From Gammaproteobacteria bacterium (lineage in GTDB: Bacteria; Gemmatimonadota; Gemmatimonadetes; Longimicrobiales; Gaopeijiaceae): a stretch of 61,188 nucleotides of DNA. The stretch covers positions 1 through 61,188 of the forward strand of contig JAPPJO010000134.1 in NCBI GenBank assembly GCA_028820325.1. The letters are read 5' to 3'. The translations under genes and the position numbers were made by a program. The notes below the pieces were generated by a model. The model was given only the letters and a program-made list of their open reading frames with translations. It was not told the DNA's origin and did no database searches. Position 1 is the first letter of the stretch; each line of letters opens with the position of its first letter. Positions 16,001-24,826 of this stretch are shown one piece after another.

Positions 16001-18328
16001 GTGCCGGGTGATGCGGCCCGGAAGCACGCGCCTCCCCGGCAAGGGATCCTGACCCGAACGACGCGTGCGGACCGGGGCATGGTCAAGCTTCCCGCGCTCA
16101 CCCCGCACCTCCGATTCCACGAGATCGGCGAGGCGCAGGTGCTTCTCGTCTCCGAGTCGTTCAATACGCTGCTGCACGGCAAGCTGCACTGCGATCTGCT
16201 GCCGCTGCTCGACGGTCGGCGCCCCCGGGACGAGATTGTCGCGGCCCTCGAGGGCGCCCACGCGGCGACCGATGTCCTTGCGGCCATCGCCGCGTTCGCG
16301 GCCAAGGGCTACCTGGTCTCCGCCGATCACGGCATGGACCGCCGCCAGGCAGCCTACTGGTCGTCGCTCGGCGCGTCGCCGCGCTGGGTCGAGGAGCGGC
16401 TGGCGCAGTCGCGGGTCACGGTCGAGGGTGACGACGGCGGGCTCGTCCGGCATCTGGAGGCGAACGGCGCCAGGGTGGGGACCGGCGAGCCCAGGCTCAC
16501 CGTTGTGGTGTGCGGCGACTATCTCGAAGCACATCTCGCGGAGGTGAATCGGCGTCAGCTCGAGGCGGGAGTGCCGTGGACGCCGGTGCGGCCGAGCGGC
16601 ATGGAGCCGCTCTTCGGTCCCATCTTTCGGGCGGACAGGCAGGGGCCGTGCTGGGACTGCCTCGCGTACCGCCTGCGCAGCCACCGGGAAGTCCACGGTT
16701 TCCTGCGCAACGTCGCCGGCGAGGACGCCGCCTTCAGGCCGTTCGCGGCTCAGCCCGCCGTGCTGGAAGCGATGTACGGGTTGATCGCGGCGGAGATCGT
16801 CAAGTGGCTGGTGCTGGGTGAGTCGGCCCCGATTCACGAGCAGGCCATCGCGATGAATGTCGCCACCTTCGAAAGCTCGCAGCATCGGGTCGTGCGTCGG
16901 CCGCAGTGCCGGACCTGCGGCGACGAAGCCTTGCACCGGCCGGATCGACCACCGGTTCCGGTGTCTCTGAAGGCGAGCCCCAAGGCCCATCGCAACAGCG
17001 GCGGCGCGCGCGCCGTGGCGCCGGGTGCCACCCTGGCGAAGTACCGGCACCTGGTGAGCCCGATCAGCGGCGTCGTGACCTGGCTGTCGCGCACCACCGA
17101 TGAGGCCGACTCCTGGCTGCACGTCTACTGGGCCGGGAGCAATCTCGGCATGAGAAGCCGGAGCCTGAGTTCGCTCAGGCGCAGCCTGCGCAGCAAGAGC
17201 GCCGGCAAGGGCAGCACACGACAGCAGTCCAAGGTCAGCGCCCTCTGCGAGGCGGTCGAGCGCTATTCGGGTGCCCGTCATGGGGACGAGATCCGTATCC
17301 GCAAGCGATTCGTCGAGTTCGCCGGCAAGGAAGAGGCGATCCACCCCAACGAGGTGCAGCTGTTCAGCGAGAGTCAGCTCGACGATGCGGCGAGCATCAA
17401 CGCGAAGGGCCACCCCTACAACATCGTCCCGCCGCGTCTCGAGCCCGACGCCGAAATCGACTGGACGCCGGTGTGGTCGCTGACGCAGCAGCGGCACCGC
17501 TACCTGCCGACATCCCTCCTCTACAGCATGTCGGCCGAGGAGCGCGGCCCCGCGGATCTGATCGCCGATTCGAACGGCTGCGCCGCGGGCAACACCCTGG
17601 AAGAGGCCATCCTGCAGGGCTTCTACGAACTGGCCGAGCGCGATGCGTTCGCCATCTGGTGGTATAACCGGTTGCGCGTGCCGGTCGTCGATCTTTCCAG
17701 CTTCGACGACGAGTACGTTGCAGCGGCCTCCGACTACTACGGCCGCCACGAGCGGGATCTATGGATGCTCGACGTCACCTCCGATATCGGCATTCCCACC
17801 TTCGTTGCGCTCTCCCGCCGGCCGGACGCCCGGACCGAGGACATCATCTACGGTGCCGGGACCCACGCCGACCCGCGCATAGCAGCCCTGCGCGCGCTTT
17901 GCGAATTGAACCAGTGCCTCACCTGGCTGCCGCGTCCCGGGGCGGGGGACGGCCGGCCCAGGATCGACGATCCGCTGGCCCTATGGTGGTGGAAGACCGC
18001 CCGGCTCGCCGACTGTGCCTGGCTGGCGCCGGCGCCGGACGAGCCGCCCCGCACGGCTTCGCACTATCCGGTGACCGAATCGGCGGACACACGCGAAGAT
18101 GTGGAGCATTGCCGCGCGCTCGTCGAGGCGAGGGGGTTGGAGTTCCTTGTGCTGGATCAGACGCGGCCCGATATCGGCATGCCCGTGGCGCGGGTCATCG
18201 TGCCGGGCATGCGCCACTTCTGGGCAAGGTTCGCGGCCGGGCGCCTGTACGACGTGCCCGTCAGCCTGGGCTACCGGGAGTCCCCGCTCGCCGAAGCCGA
18301 CTTGAATCCCGCGCCCGTGATCGCGTGA
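16001..18328 (+). CDS. TOMM cyclodehydratase: E1-like leader-binding domain fused to YcaO
   Basis: A 775-residue fused azoline synthetase. The N-terminal ~300 residues are the E1-like/ocin-ThiF type leader-binding part with two zinc-ligand pairs (CWDC about 216, CRTC about 303). The YcaO domain (about 340-775) shows the ATP/Mg signatures SALCEAVERYSG (about 412) and ELAERDAFAIWW (about 543). The enzyme would use ATP to turn Cys or Ser/Thr of the precursor into thiazolines or oxazolines. It ends in NPAPVIA, lacking the PxPxP tail of many TOMM YcaO proteins. Start GTG 16001, two bases after the previous stop, keeps tight operon spacing; ATG 16079 (MVKLPALTPHL) is a reasonable alternative. No flavin dehydrogenase gene is present, so azolines may stay unoxidised. 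Confidence 0.9.
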   Translation: MPGDAARKHAPPRQGILTRTTRADRGMVKLPALTPHLRFHEIGEAQVLLVSESFNTLLHGKLHCDLLPLLDGRRPRDEIVAALEGAHAATDVLAAIAAFAAKGYLVSADHGMDRRQAAYWSSLGASPRWVEERLAQSRVTVEGDDGGLVRHLEANGARVGTGEPRLTVVVCGDYLEAHLAEVNRRQLEAGVPWTPVRPSGMEPLFGPIFRADRQGPCWDCLAYRLRSHREVHGFLRNVAGEDAAFRPFAAQPAVLEAMYGLIAAEIVKWLVLGESAPIHEQAIAMNVATFESSQHRVVRRPQCRTCGDEALHRPDRPPVPVSLKASPKAHRNSGGARAVAPGATLAKYRHLVSPISGVVTWLSRTTDEADSWLHVYWAGSNLGMRSRSLSSLRRSLRSKSAGKGSTRQQSKVSALCEAVERYSGARHGDEIRIRKRFVEFAGKEEAIHPNEVQLFSESQLDDAASINAKGHPYNIVPPRLEPDAEIDWTPVWSLTQQRHRYLPTSLLYSMSAEERGPADLIADSNGCAAGNTLEEAILQGFYELAERDAFAIWWYNRLRVPVVDLSSFDDEYVAAASDYYGRHERDLWMLDVTSDIGIPTFVALSRRPDARTEDIIYGAGTHADPRIAALRALCELNQCLTWLPRPGAGDGRPRIDDPLALWWWKTARLADCAWLAPAPDEPPRTASHYPVTESADTREDVEHCRALVEARGLEFLVLDQTRPDIGMPVARVIVPGMRHFWARFAAGRLYDVPVSLGYRESPLAEADLNPAPVIA

Positions 18329-18362
18329 GGAGCGCGCGGGAAGTCCGCACTTAAAACGCCGA

Positions 18363-18399
18363 CCTCGGCGAAGCCAGATGTCAACTGACCTCGCCGAGG
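18363..18399. terminator. Hairpin after the YcaO gene
   Basis: A 9-base perfect stem (CCTCGGCGA / TCGCCGAGG) with a 19-base loop, lying between the convergent YcaO and precursor genes. No T-run follows on the forward strand, so this is only a possible terminator. Confidence 0.4.
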
Positions 18400-18413
18400 C
18401 CGGGTGTTTCAGA

Positions 18414-18438
18414 GGCCGGCTGTCGGGTCTCGCCGGCC
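18414..18438 (-). terminator. Hairpin after the precursor gene
   Basis: GGCCGGC / GCCGGCC stem of 7 bases with an 11-base loop, 8 bases after the stop of the precursor on the reverse strand. It is GC-rich and well placed to end that transcript but lacks a clear U-tract. Confidence 0.45.
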
Positions 18439-18446
18439 GCGGTGAG

Positions 18447-18731
18447 CTACCAGCAGCAGCAGAGGCCGGCCGAGATGGCCTCCATCTGCTCCTCGGTGAT
18501 GTGCGGATCCGGCGGCAAGGCGAGATGCACCGTCTGCATGTCGCTCTCATGGATCTGGATGTTCATCGAATCGGGAATCGTGATGCCCAATTCGCCGCTG
18601 ATCGCCGTCTTGGGATCCGCGAGAAGCTGTTGCCTGAATCCCGCGTCCACGGTGGACTTCTCAACAATCTGCGCAAGCATTTCATCGCCGCTTCTCATGG
18701 CATTCTCCGTCGTTTCTGCATTGGGAACCAT
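18447..18731 (-). CDS. NHLP-type RiPP precursor, core probably LCCCW
   Basis: A 94-residue precursor peptide. The leader has the nitrile-hydratase-alpha-like/NHLP pattern: FRQQLLADPKTAISGELGIT, MNIQIHESD and HLALPPDPHITEEQ. It ends EAISAG-LCCCW, so a C39 cut after AG would leave a five-residue core with three consecutive cysteines, ideal YcaO substrates. ATG 18731 is chosen; in-frame GTG 18743 is possible. It lies convergent to the YcaO gene and downstream of the AlkB fusion on the same strand. A 6-base inverted repeat overlaps its ribosome-binding region. A TTGACT box at 18773-18768 is a possible -35 element, but no good -10 was seen. Confidence 0.88.
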   Translation of the reverse strand: MVPNAETTENAMRSGDEMLAQIVEKSTVDAGFRQQLLADPKTAISGELGITIPDSMNIQIHESDMQTVHLALPPDPHITEEQMEAISAGLCCCW

Positions 18732-18733
18732 CA

Positions 18734-18751
18734 CCACTCTCACAGGAGTGG
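18734..18751 (-). promoter_or_regulatory. Inverted repeat covering the precursor ribosome site
   Basis: CCACTC-TCACAG-GAGTGG forms a 6-base stem with a 6-base loop ending 2 bases before ATG 18731 and containing the alternative GTG 18743. It could hide the ribosome site or act as an operator. Short, so chance is possible. Confidence 0.4.
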
Positions 18752-18838
18752 CTATTCCGAAGGATTAAGTCAAGCCTTGTGCCCCCCCTGTTCGGGGTGG
18801 TTCGAGCCGGCGCCGGGACTCGAGGCTGTTGCGTTCGC

Positions 18839-20932
18839 CTACCGGGCCGAGCCATGCGCAAGCGCGGCGATGTCGGTGGCAGCCGGGGACGCGGTATCGC
18901 GGGACGACAGATCCGGTTCGACGTCGCTCGGGGTGGCTTCGCGCGACTCGGCCATCAGCACCTCGCGGGCGGCACTGTGTCCCAGAGCGCCTCCCAGCGT
19001 CTGCGCGAACCGATCCTCAATCCCGCTGTCGCCCGACACGAACACGCAGCGCGCCCCCGCGAGCGCCACAAGCTCGCGACCCGAACCGGGATTCCGGAGC
19101 TGTTCCTCGAACTCGGCGAGAGAATGGAGGCCGCTCAGTCCGCCGCGCGGGACGGGCGCCAAGAGCAGGTTGTTGCGCGACAGCGCACGCAACGCCTTGC
19201 GGACGCGGCGGCACAGCGCTTCGTAGTACCTGACCGGGCCGCCGTCGTACACGAAGCGGACATCGAGCTCCGCGCCCGGCAGCGCCTCCCCGTCTGCCAG
19301 CGGTCCCAGAACCGCGACCACCACGCCGCCGCTGGCCTCCGGTACGCCGCGATCGGCAAAGTCCTCCTCGACCGCCGCCAGGACGGTGACGATGGAGGCT
19401 TCGGCGACGCGCGACAGCGCCGTCGTCGCCTCGCTCACGGACAGGCTGCCACGCATCGCGTGCACGGCGATCTGGAAGACCTTGCCGTTCGACCACTCCA
19501 GCGCCGCCTCGACCGCCTCGCCGGCGTCCTGCACGGGGATGTCGTCGAGTTGGGCCCGCATTTCGGAGAGGCTGAGTTCGTGCGTCCAGTACAGGCGCGC
19601 CAGCCCGCACCGGGCGATCGCCTCCGATTCCGAATCCGACAGGAATCCCTCCGGCAGCTCAAGGTCCGTGAATTCCCGCTCCCGCAGCGTGTCGAGCAGG
19701 GCCGGCGAGCGGTTTATCCACCCGGCGAGACCGGGGGCGGCGGCGTGAATCTCCGCGATGACGTCGAACGCGTCGGGACGCGCCGCGAACGCCCGGCTGT
19801 CGTAGGCGCTCCAGTCGTCGATCTCCGGATAGAACTGGGCCCGCTGACGGTCGAGCAGCGGATCGATGGTCTCGAACCACCGCTTCGGAAAGAGCGCCAT
19901 GCCGTTCATCTGGGCGTAGCTGCCCGGGAGCTGCGGGGAGGCGGCCTCGCCGTGATGCTGCAACAGCGGATAACGATGGTTGGACGTATGGTGGTCGGCG
20001 TGGCGCTGCATGTTGTAGTACAGCCAGTTGGTGAACTTGTAGGCCGCGCTCCAGGCATGCCTCGGCTTGACCGGCTCGTACCTGCCCGTGGGCATGCGGA
20101 TGCGCCGCAGCCCGTAATGTTGCACGTAGTTGCTGATCTTCATCGAGAAGACGACGCTGCCGCACAGCGCAAGGTAGAGCAGCAGGGCCCAGGGGCCGCC
20201 CCACCACAGGATCAACCCGTACCAGAAGACGATCTGCACGGTGTAGCGCCAGAACGCGTTCGTGTAGTGCCACAGCGGCAGGTGACGGCGGGTCAGCCGG
20301 CGGCGTTCGAACCGCCAGGCGCCTACCAGGTTGTTCGCCACCTCGGCAGGCAGATACTGCCAGAAGCTCAGGCCCTTCGGCGCGGATCCGGGGTCGAGCG
20401 GCGTACACACGCGGGGGTGATGGATGTAGACGTGCTCGGTCGCATAGTGCGGGTAGGAGACGGAGGCCAGCAGGAACTCGCCGAGGCGCCGTTCCCACAG
20501 AGCCCGCCGATGCACCAGTTCGTGGCCCACGATGAACACCGTCTGCGCGACGAGCGTCAGGATGGCGGCCGTGACACCCATCTCCCAGAGGGAGAGGCGG
20601 CCGACGACCAGCACTTGCCAGAGCGCGAACACGAAGGCCAGCGGCCAGAACGCGGCCCACAACCAGAGCGAGAGCTTGTACAGGAACAACTGGCTCTCGC
20701 GGGTCCTGGCCGGATCCATGTTCCGCTCCTCGAGGCCGAAGAGGTGGTCGAACCGGTCCGCGAGCATGAAGAAGACGAACGGACCCGCGAGCCACCAGCC
20801 GCCGTACATGGCGGCGGCGAACACGAGCGGAAAGATGAGAAGCGGGACGAAGTGCGGCAGCGCGTTCGCGACGGAGGGCTCGACGACCCGTCGGCCCGCC
20901 GCTATCGAGGCGCCGGAACTATGTGCTTCCAT
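18839..20932 (-). CDS. AlkB-like membrane hydroxylase fused to GlnE-like domain
   Basis: A 697-residue fusion. Residues 1-370 form a membrane di-iron monooxygenase of the alkane-hydroxylase/fatty-acid-desaturase type with all His boxes: HELVHRR (137), HYATEHVYIHH (162-172), NYVQHYG (278-284) and QRHADHH (310-315). Several membrane helices lie between them. Residues about 400-665 resemble the adenylyltransferase repeat of GlnE: the segment ELDVRFVYDGG (555-565) corresponds to the SDLDLIFVYDG core, followed by YYEALCRRVRKAL and a Glu-rich YEEQ-like stretch (EFEEQL). The catalytic SDxD reads AELD, and the upstream Gly motif is changed, so the domain may bind nucleotide without catalysis. It is 107 bases upstream of the precursor on the same strand, hence a candidate RiPP tailoring enzyme; an alkane or lipid substrate is equally possible. 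Confidence 0.8.
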   Translation of the reverse strand: MEAHSSGASIAAGRRVVEPSVANALPHFVPLLIFPLVFAAAMYGGWWLAGPFVFFMLADRFDHLFGLEERNMDPARTRESQLFLYKLSLWLWAAFWPLAFVFALWQVLVVGRLSLWEMGVTAAILTLVAQTVFIVGHELVHRRALWERRLGEFLLASVSYPHYATEHVYIHHPRVCTPLDPGSAPKGLSFWQYLPAEVANNLVGAWRFERRRLTRRHLPLWHYTNAFWRYTVQIVFWYGLILWWGGPWALLLYLALCGSVVFSMKISNYVQHYGLRRIRMPTGRYEPVKPRHAWSAAYKFTNWLYYNMQRHADHHTSNHRYPLLQHHGEAASPQLPGSYAQMNGMALFPKRWFETIDPLLDRQRAQFYPEIDDWSAYDSRAFAARPDAFDVIAEIHAAAPGLAGWINRSPALLDTLREREFTDLELPEGFLSDSESEAIARCGLARLYWTHELSLSEMRAQLDDIPVQDAGEAVEAALEWSNGKVFQIAVHAMRGSLSVSEATTALSRVAEASIVTVLAAVEEDFADRGVPEASGGVVVAVLGPLADGEALPGAELDVRFVYDGGPVRYYEALCRRVRKALRALSRNNLLLAPVPRGGLSGLHSLAEFEEQLRNPGSGRELVALAGARCVFVSGDSGIEDRFAQTLGGALGHSAAREVLMAESREATPSDVEPDLSSRDTASPAATDIAALAHGSAR

Positions 20933-21053
20933 CCTGGATATCCTCTACCACGGTGACTCGGTGCGCGGCTTCGTTGCCCGGCACCTACCCCATCGAATCC
21001 ATCATCACAAAAATCTAGCCTCAAGGGTAGCCCACGCCAGCAACGACGCGGAC

Positions 21054-23489
21054 TCACGGGACGAGGACGGGCGGACGTTTTCTGAGCAGGAACAGCCCCT
21101 CGTTCCAGCTCGACACGGCGATCACGCCGCTCTCGAAGTATGGGTAGTTGCTCCACGTCCCGCCGAAGGCGGTCGCGTCGTCATCCGTCGGCACGGTGTC
21201 GAAGAACGCCACCTCGACCGGGTTCTCCGGGTCGCGGATGTCGAGGATCCGGAGGCCGCCCAGCAGGTTGGACTGGTAGAGGAAGTCGCCGCGCACGTAC
21301 TGATTGTGGTCGATTGCGCGCGTCTCCGCGAAGTACTCCGTCGCCAGCACCGGATCGTCGAGTTCCTCCACGTCCCACACGAGCGTCCGCGTGTTCGAGA
21401 CGGTGCCGCCTTCCTCGTCGAGTTCGTCGCCGAGGAAGAAGTAGCGGTGGTCCTCCGTGAGCCACCCCTGGTGGGCAGCGACCGCGCCCGGGTAGTTCGC
21501 GCTCGCGAGCGCGACCGGATTCTCCTTGTCGGTGATGTCGGAGATCCCGAGCGCGTCGATCGAAGCGTGGAAGCAGATCTCCCGTCCGACGTAGTCCTCG
21601 TCGGGTCCGGCGTAGACGACGCACTGGGCGTCGTGCGTGTAGCCGCCGCCGAGGAAGCCGCCGATGTCGGGGTCCGCGAAGCAGCCGGCGAAGCGCGGGT
21701 TCCGGGGATCGCGGATGTCGATCATGTGGAGGCCGCCGCCGCACGCCTCGCCCCCGCCGCTGCTGCCGACGGCGTGCGCGAACCCGGTCTCCTCGTTGAT
21801 CACGATGTTGTGCGAACTGAACACGCCGTCGTAGTGGGCCGTCTCCGCGAACATCACCGGGGGATCGCGCACGTCGCGCAACTGGGTGAGGTCGAAGATC
21901 TGGACGCCGTGCGCGCCGGCGTTGTCCGCCACGATGAAGGCGTGATCCGCATAGGTCTTGATGTCGCGCCACAGGTTCTCGACGCCCCCTTCGGTGAGCG
22001 GGAGTTCGCCCACGTAGACCGGCGCGTTGGGGTCGGTGATGTCGACGAAGGACGTGCCGTTGGACTTGCCGAGGAGGACGTATTCGCGGCCCGTCTCGGG
22101 ATCGGTCCAGCCCCAGATGTCGTTCGCGATCGACGTGGGGCCCGCGCCGAGTTCGGCGAGCGGGAGGAAGGCGACGAGATCCACGTCCGTGCAGGCGTAG
22201 TCGAGCGCGGTCCCGTCCTGGCAGCTCACGGTCTCGCCCGAGATGGCCGTCATGTTCGGCCGCTCCGGGTCCCGCAGCGTGCCCGAAGCCACCCAGGAGC
22301 CTTCGGCGTCCGAGGGCTCGAGGACGGCGGCCGCGCCGAGCCGGAGGTCCGCCTGGCCGGCTCCGACCACGGTCATCTCCGCCCCGGCTCCGAGGCTGGA
22401 CCCGAAGGCGGCCCCGGGACCGAACGGAGCGGCGTCGACGGACTGAACGTGGTCGAGCGAGGTCGGGTCGACGGCGTACGCCGCTCCGGCCCCCGCGGCG
22501 GTGCCGGGCGCGCCAACCCACAGCAGCCCGCCGCCGACGGCCAGCGAGGCGCCGAAACCGGTCGCGTCGGAGCCTTCCGGGGAACTCACGAGTTGTGGCG
22601 CCCCGGGGGGCTCGCTCACGTCGAACGCCGCGACGACGCCCGTGCCCGCCTGTCCGGGCGCGCCCGCGAACAGCGTGCTGCCGTCCAGGACGAGCGACGC
22701 GCCGAAGCGGGCTCCGGCCGTGAGGCCCTCCAGCACGAACGCGCCGGCTGGCCGCCAGGCGTCGCCCTCGCGCTCGAAGCGGTACACGGCGCCCCGGCCG
22801 CCATCGCTCCCGGGTGCGCCCACGACGAGCAGGTCGCCGGCCGCGACCAGGGCGGCGCCGAAGCGGTCCGCCCCCTCCGGCGATGGGCTCGTGAGACGGG
22901 CCGCCATCGCGGCCGCGCCGTCCGGCCCCACGGCGTAGACGTAGACGGCCCCGGGTTGCGCGGGCGCCGGCTGGCCGAAGCGCGGCAGGTCACCGAGTCC
23001 GCCCGGAGCGCCGAGAAACGCGGCGTCGCCGGCGATGGCGACGGCGCTCCCCGCGCCGGCGCGCGGCTCCGTCGCGGGATCCAGCGTGGCGCGCTCGACC
23101 CACTCCCCTTCCCGGCGCTCGAACAGGTAGGCGCGACCGCGCATCTCCGCCGCCCCCGGGGCGCCGACGAGGAGCCGCTCCCCGGCGTGGGCGATGTCGG
23201 TGCCGAACTGGTCGCCCACCGCGCCCGCCCCCGGCCGCACCGTCCCCTCCACGGCCCAGGCGGCATCGCCGCCGCGCCGGAACACGTACACGGCGCCCGC
23301 CTCGGGGTAGGTCGGGAGCCGGATCTCGGCCCCGTTGCGCGAGACGAGGATGTCGTCCCCGACGAGCGCGATGGAGGCCGCGAATCCCGAGGCGGTGTAT
23401 CCGGGCACCGTCGGAAGGGTCTGGGCCAAGGCGAACCCGGGCGTAACCAGGAGGCCGGAGATCAGGAGCGGGAACCTTGCGACACGCAT
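21054..23489 (-). CDS. Choice-of-anchor-B family secreted beta-propeller protein
   Basis: An 811-residue exported protein. Signal peptide MRVARFPLLISGLLVTPGFA with probable cleavage at ALAQ. The first half carries FG-GAP-like repeats (DRFGAALVAAGDLLVVGAPG and similar blocks about every 55 residues). The second half carries LVIVD-type repeats (YVGELPLTEGG, GVQIFDLTQLRD, LRILDIRDPENPVEVAFF). The family is common in marine bacteria with large secreted proteomes; function is unknown, probably surface binding. No C-terminal sorting motif is obvious. It stands alone, with about 120 bases to the AlkB fusion gene. Confidence 0.85.
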   Translation of the reverse strand: MRVARFPLLISGLLVTPGFALAQTLPTVPGYTASGFAASIALVGDDILVSRNGAEIRLPTYPEAGAVYVFRRGGDAAWAVEGTVRPGAGAVGDQFGTDIAHAGERLLVGAPGAAEMRGRAYLFERREGEWVERATLDPATEPRAGAGSAVAIAGDAAFLGAPGGLGDLPRFGQPAPAQPGAVYVYAVGPDGAAAMAARLTSPSPEGADRFGAALVAAGDLLVVGAPGSDGGRGAVYRFEREGDAWRPAGAFVLEGLTAGARFGASLVLDGSTLFAGAPGQAGTGVVAAFDVSEPPGAPQLVSSPEGSDATGFGASLAVGGGLLWVGAPGTAAGAGAAYAVDPTSLDHVQSVDAAPFGPGAAFGSSLGAGAEMTVVGAGQADLRLGAAAVLEPSDAEGSWVASGTLRDPERPNMTAISGETVSCQDGTALDYACTDVDLVAFLPLAELGAGPTSIANDIWGWTDPETGREYVLLGKSNGTSFVDITDPNAPVYVGELPLTEGGVENLWRDIKTYADHAFIVADNAGAHGVQIFDLTQLRDVRDPPVMFAETAHYDGVFSSHNIVINEETGFAHAVGSSGGGEACGGGLHMIDIRDPRNPRFAGCFADPDIGGFLGGGYTHDAQCVVYAGPDEDYVGREICFHASIDALGISDITDKENPVALASANYPGAVAAHQGWLTEDHRYFFLGDELDEEGGTVSNTRTLVWDVEELDDPVLATEYFAETRAIDHNQYVRGDFLYQSNLLGGLRILDIRDPENPVEVAFFDTVPTDDDATAFGGTWSNYPYFESGVIAVSSWNEGLFLLRKRPPVLVP

Positions 23490-23511
23490 CGTTACCTCCA
23501 GTGAAAACCGT

Positions 23512-24819
23512 CTACCGCGCCAGCGGGTTCACGCCGGCCAGGGCCGCGCCGGCGAAGGGGAGCGCCAGTACCCACAGCCTCAGGCCGAGCGGGCCGGCCC
23601 CGTCCGCCGCGATGCCGCCCAGGGCGAGGAGCGCCAGTCCGGCGCAGGCCGCCGTCCCGCCGGCCGCGAGCAGCCAACCCGGGCGCGTCCCTTCTCGGCG
23701 GCCGCCGCGCTCGAGCCGCCCGAATGCGAGCACGCACGGGACGAGCACCACCGCGTACAGGGCGAACCACAGCGGCCGGACGGTCCACCACGCGCCGGAG
23801 GCGGGGTCGACGCCGAGGCCCACGCCGCCCAGGAGGAGCGCCGCGCCGACAACCAACGTCGCCGCCGTCAGGTGCCAGAGAAAGATCGTCATGATCATCC
23901 CGTTCACGAGCACCGTCGCCGTCCACGGCACGGTGCGCCCGAGCCAGCGCCGCATGGGGCCCTCGATCGACAGCAGCAGCCCGGTGTGGGCGAGCGCCAG
24001 CGCCAGCATCGGCAGCTTCGGCGGCAGCGAGTTGCTGATCTCGTCGCCGGGGACGCTCACCATGCTGACCGGGTACGGCCCGAGCGTCACCATCCCGACG
24101 AGGGCGGCCGCGCCCAGGGCGGCCCACGCCGCGCCCTTCCGCAGGCCCGCCGCGTACCCGTCGCGCCACGCGTACCCCAACTGGTGGACGGCGACCCAGA
24201 TGAAGGCGTAGTTGGCCCAGCCCACGACGGTCAGATCGGCGGCGAGGAAGAGGACATCGTCCACGACCGCGGCGGCCACCAACACCCAGAACGACCACAG
24301 CCCGTAGCGCCGCCAAGCCGCGTATGTCAGAGGCACGATGAGGACGACCATGACATAGACGGCGAGGAACCAGATCGGGATCAGCGCCATCTGCGACAGG
24401 TCGCCGACGAGGGTCGCGTCGACGCCTCCCAGTCCCATGCCGACGCCCAGCAACACCCATACGACGAGCAGAGCCAGGACCGGACCGAGCAGGCGCCGGA
24501 GCCGCGTCTCCAGCCACTCGGCGTAACTCTGCCCCCGGTCGCTGGCCGACCGCCACGAAACGCCGTTCGAGTAGCCGCCGACGAGGAAGAAGATCGGCAT
24601 CACCTGGAAAACCCATGTGAGCCAGCGCGTCCACGACTGGTGTTCGAGCGCGCTCGAAAGCGCGATTTCACCGCCGCCCGTGTACGGCGCCGCCTGTATC
24701 CAGTGGCCGACCACGACGGCGCCGATCGAGAGGGCGCGCAGGAAATCCACGTACCGGTTGCGCGACTCCGGGGTCCGCGCGGCCACTCCCGCCGCGCGGG
24801 ACCAGAGGCCGCTCATCAA
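23512..24819 (-). CDS. Acyltransferase-3 family membrane protein
   Basis: A 435-residue integral membrane protein with about ten hydrophobic segments. The N-terminus shows the family signature YVDFLRALSIGAVVVGHW (Arg and catalytic-type His) and FFLVGGYSNGVSW, as in OpgC/OafA-like acyltransferases that move acyl groups onto glycans or lipids. The middle holds the FLWHLTAATL helix typical of the group. ATG 24816 or 24819 can serve as start. It lies 7 bases downstream of the quinoprotein gene, so the two are probably co-transcribed. Substrate unknown. Confidence 0.85.
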   Translation of the reverse strand: MMSGLWSRAAGVAARTPESRNRYVDFLRALSIGAVVVGHWIQAAPYTGGGEIALSSALEHQSWTRWLTWVFQVMPIFFLVGGYSNGVSWRSASDRGQSYAEWLETRLRRLLGPVLALLVVWVLLGVGMGLGGVDATLVGDLSQMALIPIWFLAVYVMVVLIVPLTYAAWRRYGLWSFWVLVAAAVVDDVLFLAADLTVVGWANYAFIWVAVHQLGYAWRDGYAAGLRKGAAWAALGAAALVGMVTLGPYPVSMVSVPGDEISNSLPPKLPMLALALAHTGLLLSIEGPMRRWLGRTVPWTATVLVNGMIMTIFLWHLTAATLVVGAALLLGGVGLGVDPASGAWWTVRPLWFALYAVVLVPCVLAFGRLERGGRREGTRPGWLLAAGGTAACAGLALLALGGIAADGAGPLGLRLWVLALPFAGAALAGVNPLAR

Positions 24820-24826
24820 GCGCGGC

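Noticed and set aside
18839..20932. True GlnE or true alkane hydroxylase
   Set aside because: Only one GlnE-like core with altered catalytic residues; and no rubredoxin or other alkane genes nearby. Described as fusion of unknown role.
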